Origin: Ga0077527 sp964533495
Lineage (GTDB): Bacteria; Pseudomonadota; Gammaproteobacteria; Burkholderiales; SG8-41
DNA: 33,182 bases
Direction: 5' to 3'
NCBI GenBank assembly: GCA_964533495.1
Contig: CAZHJU010000030.1
Coordinates: forward strand, 1-33,182
Below the pieces are notes generated by a model. The model did no database searches, was not told where the DNA came from, and saw nothing but the letters and a program-made list of their open reading frames with translations. The position numbers were made by a program, and so were the translations under genes. Positions 1 to 8,100 of this stretch are shown piece after piece (positions within the stretch are counted from its first letter, which is position 1; every line of letters starts with the position of its first letter).

Positions 1-372
1 CAACTCCTTGGCAATTTCCGCCACCACCGGCGCGGCGCCGGTGCCGGTGCCGCCGCCCATGCCCGCGGTCAGGAACAGCATGTCCGCGCCGGAAATCAGC
101 TCGGCGATGCGCTCGCGGTCCTCGAGGGCGGCCTGGCGGCCGATCTCCGGGTTCGCGCCCGCGCCGAGCCCTTTGGTGATTTCATCGCCGAGCTGCAGCT
201 GCGTTCTCGCCTGGTTGCGCTTGAGCGCCTGGGCATCGGTGTTGGCGCAGATGAATTCCACGCCCTGCACGCCCTGGACGATCATGTGATCCACCGCGTT
301 GCCGCCGCAGCCGCCGACGCCGATCACCTTGATTACCGCTTCCTGCGCCTGTGCATCGATCAGTTCAATCAT
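1..372 (-). CDS. ftsZ: Cell division protein FtsZ, N-terminal part (cut by window edge)
   Basis: FtsZ is the tubulin-like GTPase that polymerises into the cytokinetic ring at midcell. The 124 visible codons start MIELIDAQ and contain the glycine-rich VIGVGGCGGNAVDHM stretch and the tubulin signature GGGTGTGAAP near residues 106-115, which binds the GTP phosphates. The rest of the GTPase domain, the linker and the C-terminal FtsA/ZipA-binding peptide lie beyond position 1. The ATG at 372 is supported by an AAGGAG Shine-Dalgarno sequence about seven bases upstream. It is the last dcw gene and is separated from ftsA by 88 bases that are more AT-rich than their surroundings. This is one of the few real gaps in the cluster, so a gene-specific promoter there is possible, but I see no convincing -35/-10 pair. 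Confidence 0.97.
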   Translation of the reverse strand, partial: MIELIDAQAQEAVIKVIGVGGCGGNAVDHMIVQGVQGVEFICANTDAQALKRNQARTQLQLGDEITKGLGAGANPEIGRQAALEDRERIAELISGADMLFLTAGMGGGTGTGAAPVVAEIAKEL

Positions 373-460
373 GTGAGTCTCCTTTTTTCCGCAAACGAAG
401 TAATGTTGAAAAATCCCGCAATTCCGAAACCAGAAAACCGAATGTCCTGCATCTCCCCCG

Positions 461-1699
461 CTAGAAATTCCCCGTGAACCAGTTTTTCATCCGCTCCAGC
501 ACCTGCTGGAAGCTGCTGACATGCATGCGCGCCGCGTCGCGCTGGCGATGCTCGTCGGCGCCCGCGATCAGCAGGCCGACGCCGGTCGCGTAGCGCGTGT
601 TGCGCACGACCTCGGCCAGCCCGCCCGCGTACTGCGGCATGCCGATGCGCACCGGCATGTGGAAAATCTCCTCCCCCAGCTCGACCATGCCCTGCATCGC
701 GCTGGATCCCCCTGTCAGCACCACGCCCGAGGACAACAACTCCTCGTAGCCGCTGCGGCGCAGCTCCGCCTGCACCAGCGAATACAGCTCCTCGACGCGC
801 GGCTCGATGACCTCGGCCAGCGTCTTGCGCGACAGCTGGCGCGTGCTGCGGTCGCCGACGCCGGGCACGTCGACCATTTCCTGGGGATCGGCGAGCTGCG
901 ACAGCGCGCAGCCGTAGCGCTGCTTGATGTCCTCCGCGTCCTTGGTCGGCGTGCGCAGCGCCATCGCGATGTCGTTGGTGATCTGGTCGCCGGCGATCGG
1001 GATCACCGCGGTGTGGCGGATCGCGCCGTGGGTGAACACGGCCATGTCGGTGGTGCCGCCGCCGATGTCGACCAGGCAGACCCCGAGGTCCTTCTCGTCC
1101 TCCGACAGCACCGCGACCGAGGAGGCCAGCGGCTGCAGGATCAGGTCGTTGACCTCGAGGCCGCAGCGGCGCACGCACTTGACGATGTTCTGCGCCGCCG
1201 ACACCGCGCCGGTGACGATGTGCACCTTGACCTCCAGGCGCACGCCCGACATTCCGAGCGGCTCGCGCACATCCTCCTGGCCGTCGATGATGAATTCCTG
1301 GTTCAGCACGTGCAGGATCTGCTGGTCGTTGGGAATCTGCACCGCCTTCGCGGTCTCGATCACCCGGTCGATGTCCATCTGCGCGACTTCCTTGTCCTTG
1401 ATCGCGACCATGCCCTGCGAGTTGAAGCTCTTGATGTGATTGCCGGCGATGCCGGTGTAGACCTCGCGGATCTTGCAGTCGGCCATCAGTTCCGCTTCCT
1501 CCAACGCGCGCTGGATGGCGTTGACCGTGGTTTCGATGTTGACCACCACGCCCTTCTTCAGGCCGCGCGAAGGATGGCTGCCCATGCCGATGATTTCGAA
1601 GCCGCCTTCGGATTTCAGCTCGGCGACGATGGCGACGATCTTCGACGTGCCGATGTCGAGCCCCACCACGATCTTCCTGTTTTCCCTGGCCTTGTTCAT
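461..1699 (-). CDS. ftsA: Cell division protein FtsA
   Basis: FtsA is the actin-like ATPase that tethers FtsZ filaments to the inner membrane and recruits later divisome proteins. The 412-residue product has the actin-fold phosphate loops VVGLDIGTSK near the N-terminus and DIGGGTTDMAVF in the middle, then the LTGGSSAMQGM adenosine loop. It ends in an amphipathic helix (FQQVLERMKNWF) expected to be the membrane-targeting sequence. I chose the ATG at 1699 (MNKARENRK), which puts the first beta strand where the family has it and has AGGA just upstream. An in-frame ATG at 1711 would add four residues. It follows ftsQ by 27 bases and precedes ftsZ, the usual order. Confidence 0.97.
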   Translation of the reverse strand: MNKARENRKIVVGLDIGTSKIVAIVAELKSEGGFEIIGMGSHPSRGLKKGVVVNIETTVNAIQRALEEAELMADCKIREVYTGIAGNHIKSFNSQGMVAIKDKEVAQMDIDRVIETAKAVQIPNDQQILHVLNQEFIIDGQEDVREPLGMSGVRLEVKVHIVTGAVSAAQNIVKCVRRCGLEVNDLILQPLASSVAVLSEDEKDLGVCLVDIGGGTTDMAVFTHGAIRHTAVIPIAGDQITNDIAMALRTPTKDAEDIKQRYGCALSQLADPQEMVDVPGVGDRSTRQLSRKTLAEVIEPRVEELYSLVQAELRRSGYEELLSSGVVLTGGSSAMQGMVELGEEIFHMPVRIGMPQYAGGLAEVVRNTRYATGVGLLIAGADEHRQRDAARMHVSSFQQVLERMKNWFTGNF

Positions 1700-1726
1700 C
1701 TGTCCTGTCATTCCCCGTGCATCGCC

Positions 1727-2464
1727 CTATGCGCCGCTCCTGCGCCGGACATCGTCCGCAATCGCCGGCAAGCCCGGCACCCGTGCCGCAAATCCGTTGG
1801 CGTAACGCAGATCGACCCGGTCCGCCGGACGGGTCATGCGCGCGATCGTTCTCGGATACGCGGTGACAAAACGGCGCAACCGCTGCTCGACCTGCTCCCG
1901 GCCGAGATCCAGCGTCATGCCGTCGTCGAGCCTGACCTGCCAGGCCCGGCGCGGCGACATGTTGATTTCCCCGGGCGCCCTGCCGATGCCCTCGAGGCTG
2001 CGGCGGAAGTGGTCGTACTGGATGGCCATTTCCTTGGCCGCCCCCGGTGGCCCGTTGAATACCGGCAGGTTTCCGTCGAAGGCCGCCGCGAAAACCTCGC
2101 CCTGCACGTTGACCAGCGCGTCGCGGCCCCAGCGCGCCAGCGGCACATGCTCGGTCAGCGCCACCTCCAGCCCGCCCGGCCATTGCCGGCGCACATTGGC
2201 GCTGCGCACCCAGGGCAGTTTCTCGAATGCCCCGCGCGCCGTGTCCAGGCGCAGGGTGAACAGGGTTCCGCCAACCTCGCGCCGGACGATGTCCTCGACC
2301 TGCTGGCGGGTGACATGGGCGACCGGCGTCACCACGCGCACTTGGGTGATCGAGAACACCGGCTGCCTCACGGCATAGGACACGCCGGCATAGAGCACGG
2401 CGAGCAATGCCGCGATGAACAGCAGGTCGGCGGCCAGGTTCAGCGCGGCGGGCTTATCCCACAT
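1727..2464 (-). CDS. ftsQ: Cell division protein FtsQ
   Basis: FtsQ is a bitopic inner-membrane divisome protein that forms the FtsQLB complex. The 245-residue product has a short cytoplasmic N-terminus, one membrane helix around residues 12-33 (LLFIAALLAVLYAGVSYAV), a POTRA domain that starts near the VFSITQVRV strand, and the FtsQ/DivIB beta domain after it. The ATG at 2464 overlaps the end of ddl by 11 bases and has GGAG seven bases upstream. An in-frame TTG at 2470 is a weaker alternative. The gene sits between ddl and ftsA, as in other proteobacteria. Confidence 0.95.
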   Translation of the reverse strand: MWDKPAALNLAADLLFIAALLAVLYAGVSYAVRQPVFSITQVRVVTPVAHVTRQQVEDIVRREVGGTLFTLRLDTARGAFEKLPWVRSANVRRQWPGGLEVALTEHVPLARWGRDALVNVQGEVFAAAFDGNLPVFNGPPGAAKEMAIQYDHFRRSLEGIGRAPGEINMSPRRAWQVRLDDGMTLDLGREQVEQRLRRFVTAYPRTIARMTRPADRVDLRYANGFAARVPGLPAIADDVRRRSGA

Positions 2465-3365
2465 GGGCAAGCTCCAGGATGCGCAGCACCAGCGCCTCGA
2501 AGGACAGTCCGGCCTGGCGCGCCGCCATCGGCACCAGGCTGTGCCCGGTCATGCCGGGAGAGGTGTTCATCTCGAGAAACTGCACGCTGCCGTCCGCCCG
2601 GCGGATCAGGTCGGCGCGCCCCCAGCCGGCGCAGCCGAGCGCCTGCGCGCTTTGCATCACCAGTTCGCGGAGGCGCAGTTCCTCCGCCTCCGGCAGTCCG
2701 CAGGGACAGTGGTACTTCGTTTCGTCGCTGAAATACTTGTTCTGGTAATCGTAGTTGTCCTGCGGCGCCTCGATACGGATCAGCGGCAGGGCCCGATCCC
2801 CGAGGAACCCCGCGGTCAGTTCGCTGCCGGCGACGAACTCCTCGGCCATCACGAAGGCATCGTGGCGCGCGGCCAGCGCGAAAGCCTCCGGCAGTCCGGC
2901 CGCGTCGACAACCTTGGTCAGGCCGATGGTCGAGCCTTCGCGCGCCGGCTTGACGATCAGCGGCAGGCCTAGGCGCCGCGCCACGCCCGCCCAGTCGCTG
3001 CCGGCGTCCACGACCTCGAAACGCGGCGTCGGAATGCCGGCCGAGGCCCACACCATCTTCGTGCGCACCTTGTCCATCGACAGCGCGGAAGCCATCACGC
3101 CGCTGCCGGTGTAGGGAATGCCCATCAGCTCCAGCGCGCCCTGCACCGTGCCGTCCTCGCCGTAGCGGCCGTGCAGCGCGATGAACGCGCGGGCATAGCC
3201 TTCACGCTTCAGATCGAAGATTTCCCGTTCCGCCGGATCGAAGGCATGGGCATCCAGCCCCGCGCCGCGCAATGCCTGCAGCACGTTGCCGCCGCTCATC
3301 AGCGAAATCTCGCGCTCCGCGCTGCGGCCGCCGAAGAGCACGGCGATTTTTCCGTGGCCACTCAT
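2454..3365 (-). CDS. ddl: D-alanine--D-alanine ligase
   Basis: This cytoplasmic ATP-grasp enzyme makes the D-Ala-D-Ala dipeptide that MurF adds to the peptidoglycan precursor. The 303-residue length matches the DdlB type. Recognisable segments are KIAVLFGGRSAEREISLMSG at the N-terminus, ALHGRYGEDGTVQG, MDKVRTK, the ATP-grasp segment PLIVKPAREGSTIGL, and the C-terminal metal-binding EMNTSPGMTGHSLVP. The ATG at 3365 overlaps the murB stop as ATGA and follows a GGAGG Shine-Dalgarno sequence. The end of the gene overlaps ftsQ by 11 bases, so translation of the two is probably coupled. Confidence 0.97.
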   Translation of the reverse strand: MSGHGKIAVLFGGRSAEREISLMSGGNVLQALRGAGLDAHAFDPAEREIFDLKREGYARAFIALHGRYGEDGTVQGALELMGIPYTGSGVMASALSMDKVRTKMVWASAGIPTPRFEVVDAGSDWAGVARRLGLPLIVKPAREGSTIGLTKVVDAAGLPEAFALAARHDAFVMAEEFVAGSELTAGFLGDRALPLIRIEAPQDNYDYQNKYFSDETKYHCPCGLPEAEELRLRELVMQSAQALGCAGWGRADLIRRADGSVQFLEMNTSPGMTGHSLVPMAARQAGLSFEALVLRILELAHVG

Positions 3366-4369
3366 GCCACCTCCCCGATCACGCGCACTTCCCGCTCGAG
3401 CCGGATGCCGAAACGCTGCGCCACCGCCTGCTGTGCCAGCGCGATCAGCGCCTCGATGTCCGCCGCGCTGGCGCCGCCGGCGTTGACAATGAAATTGGCG
3501 TGTTTCGCCGAGATCGCCGCGCCGCCGACGGCCTTCCCCTTGAGGCCGCAGGCCTCGATCAGGCGCGCCGCATGGTCGCCCGGCGGATTGCGGAACACCG
3601 AGCCGGCGTTCGGCTCGCCCAGCGGCTGGGAGGCGATCCGCTGCGACAGCAGCGCCTTGATCCGGGCCCGCGACTGTGCGCCGTCGCCCTGCGGCAGGCG
3701 GAACGTCGCCGACACGAACCATTCCTCGGCATGTCCGCCGCCCCGCGCCGCGCCGGACACCGGCGACATCTGCCGGCAGCGCCGCTCGACGCTGCGGTAG
3801 CCGATGTTGTAATGGGCCGGCGTGCGCCGGCGCAGCACGCCGGTGCGGTCGACCGTTTCCACCCCGGCCACGACATTCCAGGTCTCGCCGCCGTAACAGC
3901 CGGCATTCATCGCCAGCGCGCCGCCGACCGTGCCCGGGATGCCCGCCAGAAACTCGGCGCCGGCCAGATCGTTCAGCGCCGCGACGCGCGCCACCTTCGG
4001 GCTCGCCACGCCGGCCTGGGCATGGATTTCGCCGCCGCCGTCCGCGTTGCGCGCCACCCGCAGGTCGCGCAGCGCCCAGTGCGTGAAGATCACCGTGCCG
4101 TCGAAACCGCCGTCGCGCACCAGCAGGTTGCTGCCCAGTCCGACCATGCACACCGGCTCGTCTCCGGGCAGGCCGCGCAGGAACGCGGCCATGTCCTCGA
4201 GGTCCGCGGGCGCATAACTGCGACGCGCGCGACCGCCGGCACGCCAGCTGACGTGCTTCGCCATCGGCTCGTCGCGCCGCAGTTCGCCGCGCAATCCGTT
4301 GCGGCTGATTTTTGCCTGTTCGCTCATGTCCATGTCGTTCTGCTGTCCCGGGGCGGCATGTCCGCTCAC
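3362..4369 (-). CDS. murB: UDP-N-acetylenolpyruvoylglucosamine reductase MurB
   Basis: MurB is the FAD- and NADPH-dependent cytoplasmic enzyme that reduces enolpyruvyl-UDP-GlcNAc to UDP-MurNAc. Family segments are VGLGSNLLVRDGGFDG (FAD binding), GIPGTVGGALAMNAGCYGGE, the YRS segment, and NAGSVFRNPPGD, which carries the proton-donor serine. The start is uncertain. A GTG at 4369 overlaps the murC stop (GTGA) and has AAGGGA five bases upstream, giving 335 residues. ATGs at 4333 and 4327 give 323 and 321 residues, have weak ribosome sites, and would drop a non-conserved leader. I list the longer form because overlap coupling is the rule in this cluster. Confidence 0.94.
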   Translation of the reverse strand: MSGHAAPGQQNDMDMSEQAKISRNGLRGELRRDEPMAKHVSWRAGGRARRSYAPADLEDMAAFLRGLPGDEPVCMVGLGSNLLVRDGGFDGTVIFTHWALRDLRVARNADGGGEIHAQAGVASPKVARVAALNDLAGAEFLAGIPGTVGGALAMNAGCYGGETWNVVAGVETVDRTGVLRRRTPAHYNIGYRSVERRCRQMSPVSGAARGGGHAEEWFVSATFRLPQGDGAQSRARIKALLSQRIASQPLGEPNAGSVFRNPPGDHAARLIEACGLKGKAVGGAAISAKHANFIVNAGGASAADIEALIALAQQAVAQRFGIRLEREVRVIGEVA

Positions 4370-5772
4370 GCGCTTCCCTTTTCCAGCCGCACCAGCCGCG
4401 CGGCGACCGCGCCGATCGACCCGGCCCCCATGGCCAGCACCACGTCGCCGTCGCGTGCCGCCCCTTCGATCGCCGCCGGCAGATCGGCCACCTGCTCGAC
4501 GAACACCGGCTCCACCTTGCCCAGCACCCGCACCGCGCGCGCCAGCGCGCGGCCGTCCGCGGCAACGATCGGCGCCTCGCCCGCCGGATAGACCTCGGTC
4601 AGCAGCAACGCATCCACGCTCGACAGCACGCGCGCGAAATCCTCGAAGCAGTCGCGGGTGCGCGTATAGCGGTGCGGCTGGAACGCCAGCACCAGCCGCC
4701 GCCCGGGAAACGCGCCGCGCGCCGCGGCGATGGTCGCCGCCATTTCCACCGGGTGGTGCCCGTAATCGTCGATCAGGTCGTAACTGCCGCCGCCGCGCAG
4801 CGCAATCGCGCCGCAGCGCTGGAAACGCCGCCCCACCCCTTTGAAGTCGGCCAGCGCCTTGACGATTTTTTCGTCCGCGACGCCGGTCTCCATGCCCACC
4901 GCGATCGCCGCCAGCGCGTTCTGCACGTTGTGCACGCCGGGCAGGTTGAGCACGATGTCCAGATCGGGCAGGCACTTGCCGTTCATGCGCTGCACCTGGA
5001 AACGCATGCGTCCCGCATCGGCCGTCACCGACCGCGCGCGGATCTGCGCGCCCTCGCCGAGACCGTAAGTGACGACCGTCTTCGTCAGCCGCGGCATGAC
5101 CGAGCGCACGTTGGCATCGTCATTGCACAGCACCGCGACGCCGTAGAACGGCAGGCGCTCGACGAAGTCGACGAACGCCTGCTTCAGCCTGTCCAGCGAG
5201 TGGTCGTAGGTTTCCATGTGGTCGGCATCGATGTTGGTGACCACGGAAATCACCGGCTGCAGGTGCAGGAACGAGGCGTCTGATTCGTCCGCCTCGGCAA
5301 CGATGAATTCGCCCGCGCCGAGCCGGGCGTGCGCCCCCGCGCTCTCCAGGCGGCCGCCGATCACGAAAGTCGGATCGAGCCCGCCTTCCGCCAGCACGCT
5401 GGCCGCGAGGCTGGTGGTCGTGGTCTTGCCGTGCGTGCCCGCCACCGCGATGCCCTGTTTCAGGCGCATCAGTTCCGCCAGCATCAGCGCCCGCGGCACC
5501 ACCGGCACATGGCGCGCGCGGGCGGCGACCACCTCGGGATTGTCCGGCTTCACGGCGCTGGAGATCACCACCACGTCGGCGGACGCGACATGCGCCGCAT
5601 CGTGCCCGATGCGCACCTGCGCGCCGAGCCCGGCGAGCCGCCGCGTGGCGTTGCCCTCGCTGAGATCGGAACCGCTGACCGCGTAACCGAGGTTGAGCAG
5701 CACTTCCGCGATGCCGCTCATCCCGGCGCCGCCGATGCCGACGAAATGCACCTGTCTGACTTTGTGCCTCAT
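4366..5772 (-). CDS. murC: UDP-N-acetylmuramate--L-alanine ligase MurC
   Basis: MurC adds the first residue of the stem peptide, L-alanine, to UDP-MurNAc at the cost of ATP in the cytoplasm. The 468-residue product has the three Mur ligase domains: an N-terminal Rossmann-like domain starting with HFVGIGGAGMSGIAEVL, the central ATPase domain with the P-loop GTHGKTTTTS and the metal-binding EADESDASFL, and the C-terminal domain with YDLIDDYGHHPVE and LAFQPHRYTRT. The ATG at 5772 overlaps the murG stop as ATGA. The stop overlaps the proposed murB GTG. Confidence 0.98.
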   Translation of the reverse strand: MRHKVRQVHFVGIGGAGMSGIAEVLLNLGYAVSGSDLSEGNATRRLAGLGAQVRIGHDAAHVASADVVVISSAVKPDNPEVVAARARHVPVVPRALMLAELMRLKQGIAVAGTHGKTTTTSLAASVLAEGGLDPTFVIGGRLESAGAHARLGAGEFIVAEADESDASFLHLQPVISVVTNIDADHMETYDHSLDRLKQAFVDFVERLPFYGVAVLCNDDANVRSVMPRLTKTVVTYGLGEGAQIRARSVTADAGRMRFQVQRMNGKCLPDLDIVLNLPGVHNVQNALAAIAVGMETGVADEKIVKALADFKGVGRRFQRCGAIALRGGGSYDLIDDYGHHPVEMAATIAAARGAFPGRRLVLAFQPHRYTRTRDCFEDFARVLSSVDALLLTEVYPAGEAPIVAADGRALARAVRVLGKVEPVFVEQVADLPAAIEGAARDGDVVLAMGAGSIGAVAARLVRLEKGSA

Positions 5773-6842
5773 GCCGGTGCCAGCTCCATGCAGTAGTCGG
5801 CCACCCGCACTGCGGCATCCGGCTTGCCGGCGGCACGCGCGGCGCGCGCCATTTCCAGCAGCTTGCCCCGGGTCAGGCCGCACAGCAGGTCGGCCAGCGC
5901 GCGCGGCGTCAGCTCCTGCTGCGGCATCAGCAATGCGGCGCCGCGATCGGCGAGATAACGCGCGTTGCGCGTCTGGTGATCGTCCACCGCGTGCGGAAAA
6001 GGAACGAGGATGCTGCCGACGCCGGCGACGGCCAGTTCGGTCACCGTGGTGGCGCCGGCGCGGCAGACCAGCAGGTCGGCCTCGCCGTAACACGCGGCCA
6101 TGTCATCGATGAAGGCCGGCACTTCGGCCTCCACCCCCGCCACGCGATAGGTTTCGCGCAGGCGCTCCGCATGCGCGGCGCCCGCCTGGTGCACCACCAG
6201 CGGGCGCTCGCCGGCAGCCATCAGGGCCAGCGCCTGCGGCACTGTTTCGTTGAGCGCCCTTGCGCCGAGGCTCCCGCCGATCACCAGCAGCCGCAACGGG
6301 CCTCCACGGTGGGCGAACCGCGCTTCCGGCGGCGGCAGGTTGACGATGTCGGTGCGCACCGGATTGCCCGACCAGATCACGTCGACGCGTCCTTCGAAGG
6401 CATCGGGAAACGCCGACAGCACGCGATCGGCCACGCCCGCCAGCACGCGGTTGGCCAGCCCCGGAACCGCGTTCTGTTCGTGGATCAGCAGCGGCCTGCC
6501 GAGCAGCGCCGCCATCATGCCGCCGGGAAAAGAGGCGTAACCGCCCATGCCCAGCACCACGTCGGGCCGGTGCCGGAAGATCACCCGCGCGCTCTGCCAG
6601 AACGCCACCAGCAGGGCCGCCGGCAACAACAGCTTGCGCAGCCAGCCCTTGCCGCGCACGCCGCCGAAACGGATCCATTCCGCGACGTAGCCGCGGGGCG
6701 GCACCAGCCGCTCTTCCATGCCGCCGCGCGCGCCCAGCCACACCACCTGCCAGCCGCGCCCGCGCAGCACGTCGGCCACGGCGAGCGCCGGGAAAATATG
6801 GCCGCCGGTACCACCGGCCATGACGAGGATGGTCCGGCTCAT
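5769..6842 (-). CDS. murG: Lipid II synthase MurG (GlcNAc transferase)
   Basis: MurG is the membrane-associated GT28 glycosyltransferase that adds GlcNAc to lipid I to form lipid II. The 357-residue product has the N-terminal glycine loop MAGGTGGHIFPALAVA, the HEQNAVPGLANR acceptor-side motif, the second glycine loop LVIGGSLGARALNE, and the UDP-GlcNAc-binding segment CRAGATTVTELAVAG with the following PFPHAVDDHQ. The ATG at 6842 overlaps the stop of a 32-codon ORF (6839-6937) rather than the stop of ftsW. This is unusual and is explained by a decayed duplication of the ftsW/murG junction. Confidence 0.98.
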   Translation of the reverse strand: MSRTILVMAGGTGGHIFPALAVADVLRGRGWQVVWLGARGGMEERLVPPRGYVAEWIRFGGVRGKGWLRKLLLPAALLVAFWQSARVIFRHRPDVVLGMGGYASFPGGMMAALLGRPLLIHEQNAVPGLANRVLAGVADRVLSAFPDAFEGRVDVIWSGNPVRTDIVNLPPPEARFAHRGGPLRLLVIGGSLGARALNETVPQALALMAAGERPLVVHQAGAAHAERLRETYRVAGVEAEVPAFIDDMAACYGEADLLVCRAGATTVTELAVAGVGSILVPFPHAVDDHQTRNARYLADRGAALLMPQQELTPRALADLLCGLTRGKLLEMARAARAAGKPDAAVRVADYCMELAPA

Positions 6843-6966
6843 ACCGTGAACCCCCGCTGCATCTGCCGGTTGTGGCTGCGCCGAAACCGGCAGCCCATCA
6901 CGACTTCCCGCACCATCAAGATGTCCGTGCGCGTCATACTGTGAATCCCCGTGCGAGCTGCCGGTT
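6818..6966 (-). repeat. Imperfect tandem duplication of the ftsW-end/murG-start junction
   Basis: Two diverged copies lie at 6912-6966 and 6818-6871. On the minus strand both read AACCGGCAG, six differing bases, CGGGG, one base, TTCAC, one base, GTATGA, and then a start that encodes M-[ST]-R-T followed by I-L. Copy one is the true end of ftsW, and copy two carries the true start of murG. The sequence between the shared parts has diverged freely. The divergence suggests an old event rather than an assembly artefact. Confidence 0.75.
6839..6937 (-). CDS. Small 32-codon ORF bridging ftsW and murG (duplication remnant)
   Basis: The reading frame begins MTRTDILMVREV and ends NRQMQRGFTV. Its ATG overlaps the ftsW stop (ATGA) and its stop overlaps the murG ATG (ATGA). 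Its first residues resemble the MurG start (MSRTILVM) and its last residues resemble the FtsW end (NRQLARGFTV). It therefore looks like the product of a tandem duplication of the ftsW/murG junction that has kept an open frame. It has no recognisable domain. If translated, its likely effect is to carry ribosomes from ftsW to murG. It could equally be untranslated spacer. Confidence 0.45.
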   Translation of the reverse strand: MTRTDILMVREVVMGCRFRRSHNRQMQRGFTV

Positions 6967-8100
6967 TTCCCAATCGACGCGCAACAGCACCGCCAGCGCG
7001 CAGCAGGTGGCGAGAATCGCGCTGCCGCCGAAGGACAGCAGCGGCAGCGTCAGCCCCTTGGTCGGCAGCACGCCCATGTTGACGCCCATGTTGATGGCCA
7101 CCTGGACGCCGATCCACAGGCCGATGCCCTGCGCCACCAGCGCCGCGTACGGGCGATCGAGATCGGCCGCGCGGCGGCCGATCGCAAAGGCGCGGGCGAC
7201 GATCCACGCGAACAGCAGCACCAGTGCCAGCACGCCGGCGAAGCCGAACTCCTCGGCGATCACCGCCAGCAGAAAGTCGGTGTGCGCCTCGGGCAAATAG
7301 AACAGCTTCTCGACGCTGGCGCCGAGGCCGACGCCGAACCATTCGCCGCGGCCGAAGGCGATCAGCGCGTGCGACAGCTGGTAGCCCTTGCCGTAGGGAT
7401 CGGCCCAGGGGTCCATGAAGCCGAGCACCCGCTGCATGCGGTACGGGCTGCTCCAGATCAGTAGCAGGAAGCCGGCCACCAGCATCGCGATCAGGCCGGC
7501 GAACAGCTTCCCGTTTATGCCGCCGAGGAACAGGATGCACATCGCGATCACGGTGATCACCGCGAACGCGCCGAAATCGGGCTCGCGCAGCAGCAGCCCG
7601 CCGGTCAGCAGCATCACGCCGGCCATCGGCAGGAAACCCTTGCGCAGGCTGTGCATGAACGCGGCCTTGCGCACGGTGTAGTCGGCGGCGTAGAGCACCG
7701 CGCACAGCTTCATCAGTTCCGACGGCTGCAGGTTGACGAAACCGAGTGGCAGCCAGCGCCGGCTGCCGTTGACCTCGCGGCCGATGCCCGGGATCAGCAC
7801 CAGCATCAGCAGCACCATGCCCAGCACGAACAGCAGCGGCGCCGCGCGCTGCCAGACGCGCAGGGGCACCTGGAACACGATCGCGGCCGCCACCAAGCTG
7901 ACGAGGATGTAGGCGGCATGCCGGGTCAGGTAGTACACGGCGCTGTTGCCGGTGCTGCGGCTCGCCTCGGCGATCGCGATCGAGGCCGAGTACACCATGA
8001 CCATGCCGAAACCGAGCAGCAGCAGCGTCACCCAGATCAGCGCGCCGTCGTATTCGTCGACGGCCGCGCGCTGGTTGACCGTGGCGTAGTACTGGCTCAC
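6934..8100 (-). CDS. ftsW: Lipid II polymerase / SEDS protein FtsW
   Basis: FtsW is the SEDS-family peptidoglycan glycosyltransferase of the divisome and works with FtsI in the inner membrane. The 388-residue product is dominated by about ten hydrophobic helices. It has SEDS hallmarks such as GREVNGSRRWLPLGF, LQPSELMKL, REPDFGAF, the extracellular segment YGKGYQLSHALIAFGRGEWFG, EAHTDFLLAVIAEEFG, and MGVLPTKGLTLPLLSFGGS near the C-terminus. I chose the GTG at 8100, which overlaps the murD stop (GTGA) and has GGAGG five bases upstream. The gene ends ENRQLARGFTV, and that end is partly repeated just downstream. Confidence 0.97.
   Translation of the reverse strand: MSQYYATVNQRAAVDEYDGALIWVTLLLLGFGMVMVYSASIAIAEASRSTGNSAVYYLTRHAAYILVSLVAAAIVFQVPLRVWQRAAPLLFVLGMVLLMLVLIPGIGREVNGSRRWLPLGFVNLQPSELMKLCAVLYAADYTVRKAAFMHSLRKGFLPMAGVMLLTGGLLLREPDFGAFAVITVIAMCILFLGGINGKLFAGLIAMLVAGFLLLIWSSPYRMQRVLGFMDPWADPYGKGYQLSHALIAFGRGEWFGVGLGASVEKLFYLPEAHTDFLLAVIAEEFGFAGVLALVLLFAWIVARAFAIGRRAADLDRPYAALVAQGIGLWIGVQVAINMGVNMGVLPTKGLTLPLLSFGGSAILATCCALAVLLRVDWENRQLARGFTV

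Noticed and set aside
521..2731. Long open frame on the plus strand opposite ftsA and ftsQ
   Set aside because: It is the antisense shadow of GC-rich genes. Its predicted protein is rich in H, R, D and A without domains, and the opposite strand holds conserved proteins.
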